DNA from: Pseudonocardia humida
GTDB taxonomy: Bacteria; Actinomycetota; Actinomycetes; Mycobacteriales; Pseudonocardiaceae
Direction: 5' to 3'
DNA: 34,953 nucleotides
Assembly (NCBI RefSeq): GCF_023898865.1
Contig: NZ_JAGSOV010000087.1
Location: 1 to 34,953 of the forward strand
The position numbers were made by a program, and so were the translations under genes. Below the pieces are notes generated by a model. The model was given only the letters and a program-made list of their open reading frames with translations. It did no database searches and was not told where the DNA came from. Numbering within the stretch: the first letter of the stretch is position 1; each line of letters opens with the position of its first letter. Of the stretch, positions 6,755-13,671 are shown one piece after another.

Positions 6755-8128
6755 GTGACCACCACAGCACTGCCGTACCGCGAGGTAGTCGACCCCAACG
6801 GCCGGGTGTACCGGTTGGGCGAGACCGATATCGACATCATGGGTCGCAAGCGCAAGTGGATGGTCATCCTGCCGTGGATCGGCATGATGGGCATCTCCTC
6901 GGCCGAGTACGCGTTCGCCTCGGCCGAGGAAACCCTGCACATCGCGCACAGCTGGAGCAGCCTGCACATCTTCTGGATGCTCGGGGTGTGGGTGTTCTTC
7001 CAGGCCGCGGTGGCGTTCCCGGCCGGGAAGCTGCGGGAGAGCGGGAGGCTGCCGGCGCGCTGGGCGATGATGCTCGGCGCGCTCGGCACCCTCATCGGGT
7101 ACGTGTCGCTGGCGTTCGCGCCGCACGTCGTCGTCGCCTACATCGGGTTCGGCGCGTTCAGCGGGATGGGCGCCGGGCTGGTCTACGCGACCTGCGTCAA
7201 CATGGTCGCCAAGTGGTACCCGGAGCGGAAGGGCGGCAAGACCGGGTTCGTCAACGGCGGGTTCGCCTACGGCTCGGTGCCGTTCGTGTTCCTGTTCACC
7301 GGCTACATGGACCTGACGAACTTCCGCTGGGTGCTGGTGGCCGTCGGGGTGTTCCTGGCCGGGGTGGTGGCCGTCTCGGGCTACTTCTTCAAGGACCCCC
7401 CGAAGAACTGGTGGCCAGCCGACGTCGACCCGCTGCACGTGCCGGACGACCCGCGCACCCGGCGCGCGCTGAAGATGAACCCGCCCGCGGTGCGGCAGTA
7501 CACGCCGCGGGAGGCCTGGCGGACCGGGCGCGTCGCGCTGATGTGGTTCTGCCTGATGTGCACCTCCGGGGTGAACATCTTCGGCATCGCGTTCCAGGTG
7601 GAGATCGGTCAGGAGGCCGGGTTCGCCGGCGGGATCGTGGCCACGGCCATGTCACTCAAGGCCATCGTCAACGGCACCGGGCGCGGCGTGATCGGCTGGC
7701 TCTCCGACCGGTACGGCCGCAAGCGCTGCCTGATCTTCGTCTGCATCGTGCTCGGGCTCTCGCAGTACGGGATCCTGTGGTCGGCGAACGAACAGAGCCT
7801 GCTGTTCTTCCTCATCTTCTCCAGCATCTCCGGCTTCGGCGGCGGGGCGATCTTCCCGATGTTCGCGGCCATGACCGCGGACTACTTCGGCGAGAACAAC
7901 AACGCCTCCAACTACGGGCTGGTCTACAGCTCGAAGCTGGTGTCGGGGTTGGCCGGTTCGGGCATGGGCGCCGTCGTCGTCGCCAACTGGGGGCACGGCG
8001 GGGCGTTCACGCTGGCCGGGAGCATCTCGCTGTTCGCGGCGTTCGTGGCGCTGTTCCTGACCCAACCGGGTCGGACCAAGACGGGGGAACCGACCGCACC
8101 GGTGCCGATGGCACAGGGCAGCGACTGA
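6755..8128 (+). CDS. OFA (oxalate/formate antiporter) family MFS transporter
   Basis: The product is 457 residues with about twelve hydrophobic segments and a hydrophilic centre near 210-250, a major facilitator layout. The character is that of the OFA family, whose type member OxlT exchanges oxalate for formate. The loop GWLSDRYGRKR after segment 8 is a typical MFS A-like motif. Arg310 (NGTGRG) and Lys394 (LVYSSKLVSG, predicted segment 11) are placed like the substrate-binding Arg272 and Lys355 of OxlT, though I could not align them. The start is GTG at 6755, with AAAGGAGA ending 8 nt upstream, so no longer form is needed. As last gene of the operon it probably imports the dicarboxylate or 2-hydroxy acid, perhaps in exchange for formate. 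Confidence 0.85.
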   Translation: MTTTALPYREVVDPNGRVYRLGETDIDIMGRKRKWMVILPWIGMMGISSAEYAFASAEETLHIAHSWSSLHIFWMLGVWVFFQAAVAFPAGKLRESGRLPARWAMMLGALGTLIGYVSLAFAPHVVVAYIGFGAFSGMGAGLVYATCVNMVAKWYPERKGGKTGFVNGGFAYGSVPFVFLFTGYMDLTNFRWVLVAVGVFLAGVVAVSGYFFKDPPKNWWPADVDPLHVPDDPRTRRALKMNPPAVRQYTPREAWRTGRVALMWFCLMCTSGVNIFGIAFQVEIGQEAGFAGGIVATAMSLKAIVNGTGRGVIGWLSDRYGRKRCLIFVCIVLGLSQYGILWSANEQSLLFFLIFSSISGFGGGAIFPMFAAMTADYFGENNNASNYGLVYSSKLVSGLAGSGMGAVVVANWGHGGAFTLAGSISLFAAFVALFLTQPGRTKTGEPTAPVPMAQGSD

Positions 8129-8145
8129 GTCGGGGCTCCCGGGGT

Positions 8146-8187
8146 CGTGCGCGGAAGGCGGAAATCCGGCGCCGTCTTCCGCGCACG
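8146..8187 (+). terminator. Terminator hairpin of the lyase/CoA-transferase operon
   Basis: Two 16-nt arms (beginning CGTGCGCGGAAG, ending CTTCCGCGCACG) pair over their full length with a single G-U pair and enclose a 10-nt loop. It starts 18 nt after the transporter stop. There is no T-run, as is usual in high-GC actinomycetes. Confidence 0.7.
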
Positions 8188-8199
8188 ATCCCGTCCGGC

Positions 8200-8229
8200 T
8201 TGTCATCCGGTGGCGGGCCGGGCGATGCT
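8200..8229 (+). promoter_or_regulatory. Candidate leaderless promoter of the isomerase/dehydrogenase operon
   Basis: TTGTCA at 8200-8205, an 18-nt spacer and GATGCT at 8224-8229 are followed after six bases by the GTG start at 8236. No ribosome-binding site precedes that start, so transcription may begin at or next to the start codon. Confidence 0.4.
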
Positions 8230-8235
8230 GATCAG

Positions 8236-8979
8236 GTGGCCGATGGACCGTCCGTGCAGCTCTACACCGTCCGCGAAGCCCTCACCGACGACCTGCCGGC
8301 CACGCTCGACCGGTTGGCGGGCATGGGGTTCACGCGGGTCGAACCGTTCGCGTTGACCACCCACGGCGCCGCGCTGGCCGGCGCGCTGCCCGCGGCCGGG
8401 CTCGAGGCGCCCACCGCGCACCAGTCGTTCGTCGGCCGCGACGACGCCGACGCCGTGTTCGCCACGGCCGCCGAGCTGGGCGTGCGCACCGTCATCGACC
8501 CGATGGTGCCGCGGGAGCGCTGGACCACCCCGGACGGCGTGCGCTCCGTCGCCGACGACCTCGGTGCCGCGGCCGAGCTGGCGGCGGCGCACGGGGTGGC
8601 CGTCGGCTACCACAACCACGCCCAGGAGCTGGAGATCCAGCACGACGGGACGACCGCGCTGGAGCTGCTCGCGGCGGAGCTCGACGAGCGGGTGGCGCTG
8701 GAGGTCGACGTCTACTGGGCCGCGGTCGGCGGCCAGGACCCGGTGGCGCTGCTCGGCCGCCTCGGCGGGCGGGTGCTGGCCCTGCACCTCAAGGACGGGC
8801 CGGTCACCGCCGAGACCCGCGACCAGGTCGCGGTCGGCCGGGGCACGCTGCCCGTCGAGGACATCGTGAACGCGGCGCCGCGGGCACTGCGGGTGGTCGA
8901 GCTGGACGACACCCGCGGCGACCGGTTCACCGCCGTGGCCGACAGCCTCGACTGGCTGCGCTCGGCGGGGCTGGCGTGA
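8236..8979 (+). CDS. Sugar phosphate isomerase/epimerase (xylose isomerase-like TIM barrel)
   Basis: The product is 247 residues, beginning SVQLYTVRE and carrying the features of the AP-endonuclease-2/xylose-isomerase-like barrel. GVAVGYHNHAQELE near the middle supplies metal-ligand histidines and a glutamate. VALEVDVYWAAVGGQDP and VLALHLKDG follow, giving the usual Glu/Asp/His set of these divalent-metal enzymes. Members isomerise or dehydrate sugars, inositol derivatives and sugar acids; the actual substrate is unknown. The GTG at 8236 is chosen because the fold begins immediately after it, and upstream codons run through the terminator of the previous operon. The stop overlaps the next start by four bases (GTGA). 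Pairing with a Gfo/Idh/MocA dehydrogenase is typical of oxidised-sugar or cyclitol pathways. Confidence 0.75.
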   Translation: MADGPSVQLYTVREALTDDLPATLDRLAGMGFTRVEPFALTTHGAALAGALPAAGLEAPTAHQSFVGRDDADAVFATAAELGVRTVIDPMVPRERWTTPDGVRSVADDLGAAAELAAAHGVAVGYHNHAQELEIQHDGTTALELLAAELDERVALEVDVYWAAVGGQDPVALLGRLGGRVLALHLKDGPVTAETRDQVAVGRGTLPVEDIVNAAPRALRVVELDDTRGDRFTAVADSLDWLRSAGLA

Positions 8980-10061
8980 GCGACCGCGTCGGCGTCGGCG
9001 TCGTGGGCGCCGGGGTGATCAGCACCCAGTACCTGCGCACGCTGACCCGCTCCCCCGACCTGGACGTCCGGTTCGTCGCCGACCTCGACGTCGAGCGCGC
9101 CCGGGCCAGGGCCACCGAGTTCGACGTGCCGCGCGGCGGGTCGGTCGAGGAGCTGCTGGCCGACGACGACGTGCGGATCGTGGTCAACCTGACCGTGCCC
9201 ACGGCGCACGTCGACGTGGCGATGAGCGCGCTGGCGGCCGGCCGGCACGTGTGGAACGAGAAGCCGCTCGCGCTCGACCGCGCGGGCGGGCACGCGCTGC
9301 TCGACGCGGCCCGGTCCGCCGGCCTGCGGGTGGCCGCCGCCCCGGACACCGTGCTGGGGCCGGGCTTCCAGCGCGCGCTGCGGCTCGTCCGGTCCGGCGC
9401 GATCGGCACGCCGGTGAGCGCACTGGCCCAGCTGCAGAACCCGGGACCGGAGAGCTGGCACCCCGACCCGGCGTTCCTCTACGGCGACGGCGCCGGCCCG
9501 CTGTTCGACCTTGGCCCCTACTACCTGACCGCGCTCGTGCACCTGCTGGGCCCGGTGGCCAGGGTGCAGGCCGTCGCCACCCGGGCGCGCGAGGAGCGGG
9601 TGATCGGCTCCGGCCCGCGGGCCGGGCAGCGCTTCCCGGTCACGGTCGCGACGCAGGTCAGCGCGCTCTACACGTTCACCGGCGGGACGACGGCGCAGGC
9701 GCTGTTCAGCTTCGACTCGCCCCTGCGCCGCCGCCACCTGGAGATCAGCGGCACCGGGGCGAGCGTCGTGGTGGGCGACCCGAACGTGTTCGACGCGATC
9801 CCCGAGGTCCACCACGCCGACGGCTCGGTGCTCCGCACGCCCCCGATCCGCACCCGGGTCGGGCGCGGCGTCGGGGTCGTCGAGCTGGCCCGCGCCATCC
9901 GCGCCGGGGAGCCCGAGCGCGCGTCGGGCGAGCTGGCCCACCACGTCCTCGACGTCATGATCACCACCATCGAGGCCGCCGCGGCCGGCGGGTCCGTCGA
10001 CGTGGCGAGCACGGCGACGGCCCCTCCCCCGCTGCCCGACGGCTGGGACCCGTTCACCTGA
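8976..10061 (+). CDS. Gfo/Idh/MocA family NAD(P)-dependent dehydrogenase
   Basis: The product is 361 residues. The N-terminal Rossmann domain has GAGVISTQYL. The family motif EKPLAL follows the WNE stretch near residue 90-98. A C-terminal alpha/beta domain carries the substrate site (FDLGPYYLTALVHLLGPV). Members oxidise or reduce sugars, inositols and related polyols with NAD(P). The start GTG overlaps the isomerase stop by four bases, so the two are translated together and probably act in sequence on one compound. The C-terminal end, GWDPFT, is typical of the actinobacterial group. Substrate unknown. Confidence 0.8.
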   Translation: MSDRVGVGVVGAGVISTQYLRTLTRSPDLDVRFVADLDVERARARATEFDVPRGGSVEELLADDDVRIVVNLTVPTAHVDVAMSALAAGRHVWNEKPLALDRAGGHALLDAARSAGLRVAAAPDTVLGPGFQRALRLVRSGAIGTPVSALAQLQNPGPESWHPDPAFLYGDGAGPLFDLGPYYLTALVHLLGPVARVQAVATRAREERVIGSGPRAGQRFPVTVATQVSALYTFTGGTTAQALFSFDSPLRRRHLEISGTGASVVVGDPNVFDAIPEVHHADGSVLRTPPIRTRVGRGVGVVELARAIRAGEPERASGELAHHVLDVMITTIEAAAAGGSVDVASTATAPPPLPDGWDPFT

Positions 10062-10102
10062 CGGTCGAGGACGAGGCGGCCGTCACCGCGAGGAGGGCAG
10101 GA

Positions 10103-11341
10103 ATGGACACGGCGGACGACGAGCTGCGGGAGCGGGTCTTCGCGCGCCTGGACGGGTGGGACCTGGCGGGGGCCGTCGCGCGGCTGGTCGCGACGCCCAG
10201 CCAGAACCCGCCCGGCGGCGAGGACGCCATGGCCGCCGCGGTGGCCGACATGGCCGGCCTGTGGGGTCTCGCGGCGCGCGTCGAGCCCGTCGCCGACGGG
10301 CGCAGCAACGTCCGGGTGACCGCAGGCGACCGGCCGGCGGTGGACGGCCCCGAACCGTGCGACGTCCTCCTGGTCGGCCACCTCGACACGGTTCCCGCCG
10401 ACCCCACCGGATGGACCGTGGAGCCCTTCGCCGGGCGGGTGGTCGACGGGAACGTGTGGGGACGCGGCAGCGTCGACATGAAGGGCGGGCTGGCATCGAT
10501 GCTGGCCGCACTGGCCGCGCTGCACGAGGTGGCACCCGACCGCGCTGCCCGCGTGCAGCTGTACGGCGTGGCCGGCGAGGAGGTCGACTGCGTCGGATCT
10601 CGGACCGTGGCCGCGTCCGGGCGGCTGCCCGCCGCGGGCTGCCTGGTGGTCGGCGAACCGACCGGCCTGCGGGTGGTCGCCGCGCACAAGGGTGCGCTGC
10701 GCCTCGAGGTGGTCGTGCACGGACGGGCGGCCCACGGCGCCCGGCCCGAGCTGGGGGCCAACGCCGTTACCGCCATGGCCGCCGTCGTGACGGCGTGCGC
10801 GGCGGTCGAGCCGCCTGCGCTCGCCCCGCACCCGCTGCTCGGTCCGGCGACGGTGAGCGTCAACCAGATCAGCGGCGGCACCGCGGCCAACGTCGTGCCC
10901 GACCGGTGCCGGGCGACCCTGGACATCCGCACGCTGCCCGGCCACGACCACGACGAGATCCGGCGGCTGGTCGAGCGGGCGGTCGCGCGCGGGCTCGCCG
11001 GGCTCGACGGCGTGACGGGCGCGGTCGCCGTGCTGAACGAAGCCGCGCCCGTCGCCACCGACCTCGACGACCCGCTGGTCGCCGCGGCCCTCGCCGCCGC
11101 CTCGGTCGCGGACGGCGGGGGCACCGGCGAGCCGACCGCGGGCGGCGCGGCGTTCTTCAGCGACGCGTCGGTGCTGCAACCCGCGCTGGCCGGGGTGCCG
11201 ACGATCCTCTTCGGGCCCGGCGCGACCGAGCGGATGCACCAGGTCGACGAGCACGTGGCCGTCGCCGACCTGCACACCGCGGCCCGCTGCTACGCGGCGC
11301 TGATGATCGACCGCGTCCAGCGCCCACCGGGCGGGCCCTAG
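10103..11341 (+). CDS. M20 family metallohydrolase (ArgE/DapE/CPG2-like)
   Basis: The product is 412 residues and follows the M20 peptidase/deacylase pattern. GHLDTVPA carries the first zinc histidine and a catalytic aspartate. WGRGSVDMKGG carries the bridging aspartate. AGEEVDCVGS carries the general-base glutamate and a zinc glutamate. A dimerisation domain with HGRAAHGARPELGANAV follows, then FGPGATERMHQVDEHV with the last zinc histidine. Such enzymes remove an acyl or amino-acyl group from an amide (N-acetyl-ornithine, N-succinyl-diaminopimelate, N-carbamoyl or dipeptide substrates). The ATG is preceded by AGGAGGGC. It starts 41 nt after the dehydrogenase, so it may belong to that operon. 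This is a general hydrolase call; argE or dapE identity is not supported. Confidence 0.75.
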   Translation: MDTADDELRERVFARLDGWDLAGAVARLVATPSQNPPGGEDAMAAAVADMAGLWGLAARVEPVADGRSNVRVTAGDRPAVDGPEPCDVLLVGHLDTVPADPTGWTVEPFAGRVVDGNVWGRGSVDMKGGLASMLAALAALHEVAPDRAARVQLYGVAGEEVDCVGSRTVAASGRLPAAGCLVVGEPTGLRVVAAHKGALRLEVVVHGRAAHGARPELGANAVTAMAAVVTACAAVEPPALAPHPLLGPATVSVNQISGGTAANVVPDRCRATLDIRTLPGHDHDEIRRLVERAVARGLAGLDGVTGAVAVLNEAAPVATDLDDPLVAAALAAASVADGGGTGEPTAGGAAFFSDASVLQPALAGVPTILFGPGATERMHQVDEHVAVADLHTAARCYAALMIDRVQRPPGGP

Positions 11342-11353
11342 GACGGACGAGCA

Positions 11354-11375
11354 GGTCGGACCGTCGGTCCCGACC
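11354..11375. terminator. Bidirectional hairpin between convergent genes
   Basis: GGTCGGACC pairs with GGTCCCGACC, with one bulged C and a GTC loop, in the 47-bp gap between the rightward M20 gene and the leftward epoxide-hydrolase-like gene. Its position between two stop codons supports shared termination. Confidence 0.5.
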
Positions 11376-11388
11376 CGGGGTGCACGGG

Positions 11389-12579
11389 TCAGCGGACGGT
11401 CGCGAAGAACTCCCGTACGTCGTGGACCAGCAGGTCGGGCACCTCCAGCGCGGCGAAGTGCCCGCCCCGGTCGTACTCGGTCCAGCGGGTGACCGAGCCG
11501 TCGTCGAAGCGGGCGCGGATGGAGTTGTCCCCGGCGAAGACCGCGATGCCGGTCGGGACCGACGGCCCCGACCACGACCCCTCCGGGGCGGCACCGGCCG
11601 CGTCCGGCGCGGCCCAGGCCAGCGGGCCGTGCATCGACTCGTAGACGAAGTGGGCCGAGCCCGCCCCGGCACCGGACAGCCAGGTGGCGGTGACGTTGGT
11701 CAGCAGCAGGTCGCGGTCGACCGCCTCGTCGGGCGTCGACTTCGCGGGGTCGGTCCAGGCGCGGAACTTCTCGGCGATCCAGGCCAGCTGCCCGACCGGG
11801 GAGTCGTTCAGCGCGACACCGATCGTGGAGGGCTGGTTGGCCTGCAGCGCCAGGTAGCCCGAGCCGGTGCGCTCGAACTCCGCGTCGCGCTCCGCGCGGA
11901 CCCGCTCGGCGTCGGTCAGCTCGACCCCCTCGGGCAGCGGGGCGAAGCTGGACGGGCCGTTCATGTGGATGCCCACGACCTGCCCGCCGACCTTCGGCGC
12001 GGCCGCGGCGAGCATGCCGGCCACTCCCCCGCCGATGTCGCCGCCCTGGGTGCCGTAGCGGTCGTAGCCGAGCCTGCGCATCAGCTCGGCGTAGGCGTCC
12101 ACCGTCCGCGGCAACCCCCAGCCGGTCTCGCGCACCGGAGGGGAGAACGCGAACCCGGGCAGTGACGGCACGACCAGGTGGAACGCCGTGGACGGGTCGG
12201 CGCCGTGCGCCCGAGGGTCGGTCAGCGGGCCGATGACCTCCAGGAACTCCACCACGGAGCTGGGCCAGCCGTGGCTGACCAGCAGCGGCAGCGCGTCCGG
12301 CTCCGGGGAGCGCACGTGCAGGAAGTGGATCGACTGGCCGTCGACCTCGGTGGTGAACTGGTCGAACGCGTTGATCCGGCGCTCCTGGGCCCGCCAGTCG
12401 AACCCGTCGCTCCAGTACCGCGCCAGCTCGCGCAGGTAGCCGACCGGGATGCCGCGCTCCCAGCCGACGCCGGGCAGCTCGCGCGGCCAGCGGGTGCGGG
12501 CGAGGCGGTCGGCCAGGTCGTCCAGCTCGGCCTGCGGGGTGTCGAGGGTGAAGGGCGTGATGTCGGTGTCTGTACCCAT
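11389..12579 (-). CDS. Epoxide hydrolase-like alpha/beta hydrolase with EHN domain
   Basis: The product is 396 residues. The first ~110 residues match the epoxide-hydrolase N-terminal (EHN) domain (ITPFTLDTPQAELDDLADRL, then a WRAQERRINAFDQF stretch). The alpha/beta-hydrolase core then has the oxyanion motif HGWPSS, the nucleophile Asp181 in GGDIGGGV, and a C-terminal RGGHFAALE supplying the catalytic histidine. Microsomal-type epoxide hydrolases open epoxides to vicinal diols by way of an ester on the aspartate. The ATG at 12579 has no Shine-Dalgarno but lies seven bases after the hexamer TACCGT, consistent with leaderless transcription. It is divergent from a WYL regulator with a palindrome between them, so it is probably that regulator's target. 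The substrate is unknown. Confidence 0.8.
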   Translation of the reverse strand: MGTDTDITPFTLDTPQAELDDLADRLARTRWPRELPGVGWERGIPVGYLRELARYWSDGFDWRAQERRINAFDQFTTEVDGQSIHFLHVRSPEPDALPLLVSHGWPSSVVEFLEVIGPLTDPRAHGADPSTAFHLVVPSLPGFAFSPPVRETGWGLPRTVDAYAELMRRLGYDRYGTQGGDIGGGVAGMLAAAAPKVGGQVVGIHMNGPSSFAPLPEGVELTDAERVRAERDAEFERTGSGYLALQANQPSTIGVALNDSPVGQLAWIAEKFRAWTDPAKSTPDEAVDRDLLLTNVTATWLSGAGAGSAHFVYESMHGPLAWAAPDAAGAAPEGSWSGPSVPTGIAVFAGDNSIRARFDDGSVTRWTEYDRGGHFAALEVPDLLVHDVREFFATVR

Positions 12580-12586
12580 GTCGAGG

Positions 12587-12592
12587 ACGGTA
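12587..12592 (-). promoter_or_regulatory. -10-like hexamer of the epoxide hydrolase gene
   Basis: TACCGT on the minus strand lies seven bases before the ATG at 12579, so the predicted transcript would begin at about the start codon. The adjacent palindrome covers the expected -35 region. Confidence 0.35.
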
Positions 12593-12599
12593 GGGAGGA

Positions 12600-12622
12600 A
12601 TGCGGCAGGATCCTTGCCGCAT
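12600..12622. promoter_or_regulatory. Operator-like palindrome between hydrolase and WYL regulator
   Basis: ATGCGGCA, a 7-nt spacer and TGCCGCAT form a perfect 8+8 inverted repeat in the 63-bp gap between two divergent starts. It covers the likely -35 region of the hydrolase and lies just upstream of the ribosome site (CGGAGGAGA) of the regulator. It is a natural site for autoregulation and for control of the hydrolase. Confidence 0.55.
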
Positions 12623-12642
12623 CTCGGAGGAGAATCGGCGTC

Positions 12643-13599
12643 GTGCAGAACCCGTCCGCGAGGTTGCTCCGCCTGCTGTCGCTGCTGCAGTCGCGCCGCG
12701 ACTGGCCCGGCCCGGAACTGGTCGCGCGGCTCGGGGTGAGCCCGCGGACCCTGCGCAACGACATCGGGCGGCTGCGGGAGCTCGGCTACCCCGTCGACGC
12801 GACGCCCGGCCCGGCGGGCGGCTACCGCCTCGGCGTCGGCGCCGCCCTCCCACCGCTGCTGCTCGACGACGACGAGGCGGTGGCCGTGGCCGTCGGGCTG
12901 CGCTCGGCGGCCGGGGGCACGGTCGGCGGCATCGAGGAGACCTCGGTCCGGGCGCTGACCAAGCTGGAGCACGTGCTGCCGGCCCGGCTGCGGAACCGGA
13001 TCGCGGCGCTGGCCGCTGCCGTCGTCCCGGTGCCCGGGCGCGGGCCGACGGTGGGCGCCGACGTGCTGGTGGCCGTGTCCACCGCGGTCCGCGACCACCA
13101 GCGCCTGCGCTTCGACTACGTCGACCACCACGGTCGCGCCGCCCGTCGCGACACCGAGCCGCACCGGCTCGTGCACACCGGCCGGCGCTGGTACCTGGTG
13201 GCCTGGGACGTGGGCCGCGCCGGCTGGCGGACCTTCCGGCTCGACCGGGTGCGGCCCGTCGTGCCGACCGGTCCGCGGTTCGCGCCCCGGGAGCCACCGG
13301 CCCAGGACCTCGCCGGCTACGTCACCGAGGGCGTCGGGACCGCGATGTGGCAGCACCAGGCCGTGGTGCGGCTGCACGCGCCGGTCGAGGAGATGGCCGC
13401 GGTCGTCACGCCGATGATGGGCTCGGTGGAGCCGGACGGGCCCGATCGCTGCCTGTTCCGCACCGGGGCCGACACGCTCCCCGTGCTCGCCCGCTACCTC
13501 GCGCTGCTCGGCACCGACTTCGACGTCGTCGAACCCGCCGAGCTGCGCGGGCACGTGCGCGCGCTCGGCGAGCGCTTCCTGCGCGCCGCCGGGGGCTGA
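12643..13599 (+). CDS. HTH-WYL (YafY-type) transcriptional regulator
   Basis: The product is 318 residues. Residues ~5-55 form an HTH_11-type winged helix (RLLRLLSLLQSRRDWPGPELVARLGVSPRTLRNDI). A linker follows with LPPLLLDDDEAVAVAVGLR, and then a WYL domain around residues 150-210 (LRFDYVDHHGR, RRWYLVAWDVGR, WRTFRLDRV). A C-terminal WCX extension ends at ALGERFLRAAGG. WYL proteins are ligand-sensing DNA-binding regulators; some control stress or defence genes, but no defence gene is nearby. The start is GTG with CGGAGGAGA upstream. Divergent placement to the epoxide-hydrolase-like gene across a palindrome points to local control. The ligand is unknown. Confidence 0.85.
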   Translation: MQNPSARLLRLLSLLQSRRDWPGPELVARLGVSPRTLRNDIGRLRELGYPVDATPGPAGGYRLGVGAALPPLLLDDDEAVAVAVGLRSAAGGTVGGIEETSVRALTKLEHVLPARLRNRIAALAAAVVPVPGRGPTVGADVLVAVSTAVRDHQRLRFDYVDHHGRAARRDTEPHRLVHTGRRWYLVAWDVGRAGWRTFRLDRVRPVVPTGPRFAPREPPAQDLAGYVTEGVGTAMWQHQAVVRLHAPVEEMAAVVTPMMGSVEPDGPDRCLFRTGADTLPVLARYLALLGTDFDVVEPAELRGHVRALGERFLRAAGG

Positions 13600-13671
13600 A
13601 CCAGGGGAAACTCGGTGGACCGGCGCGGGGGTGGCACCGACGATGTGTGGTCCCCCAACCCGAGGAGTGTC

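Noticed and set aside
12643..13599. WYL regulator as a sign of a phage-defence island
   Set aside because: No nuclease, helicase, methyltransferase, CRISPR or other defence gene lies nearby; the neighbour is a metabolic hydrolase.
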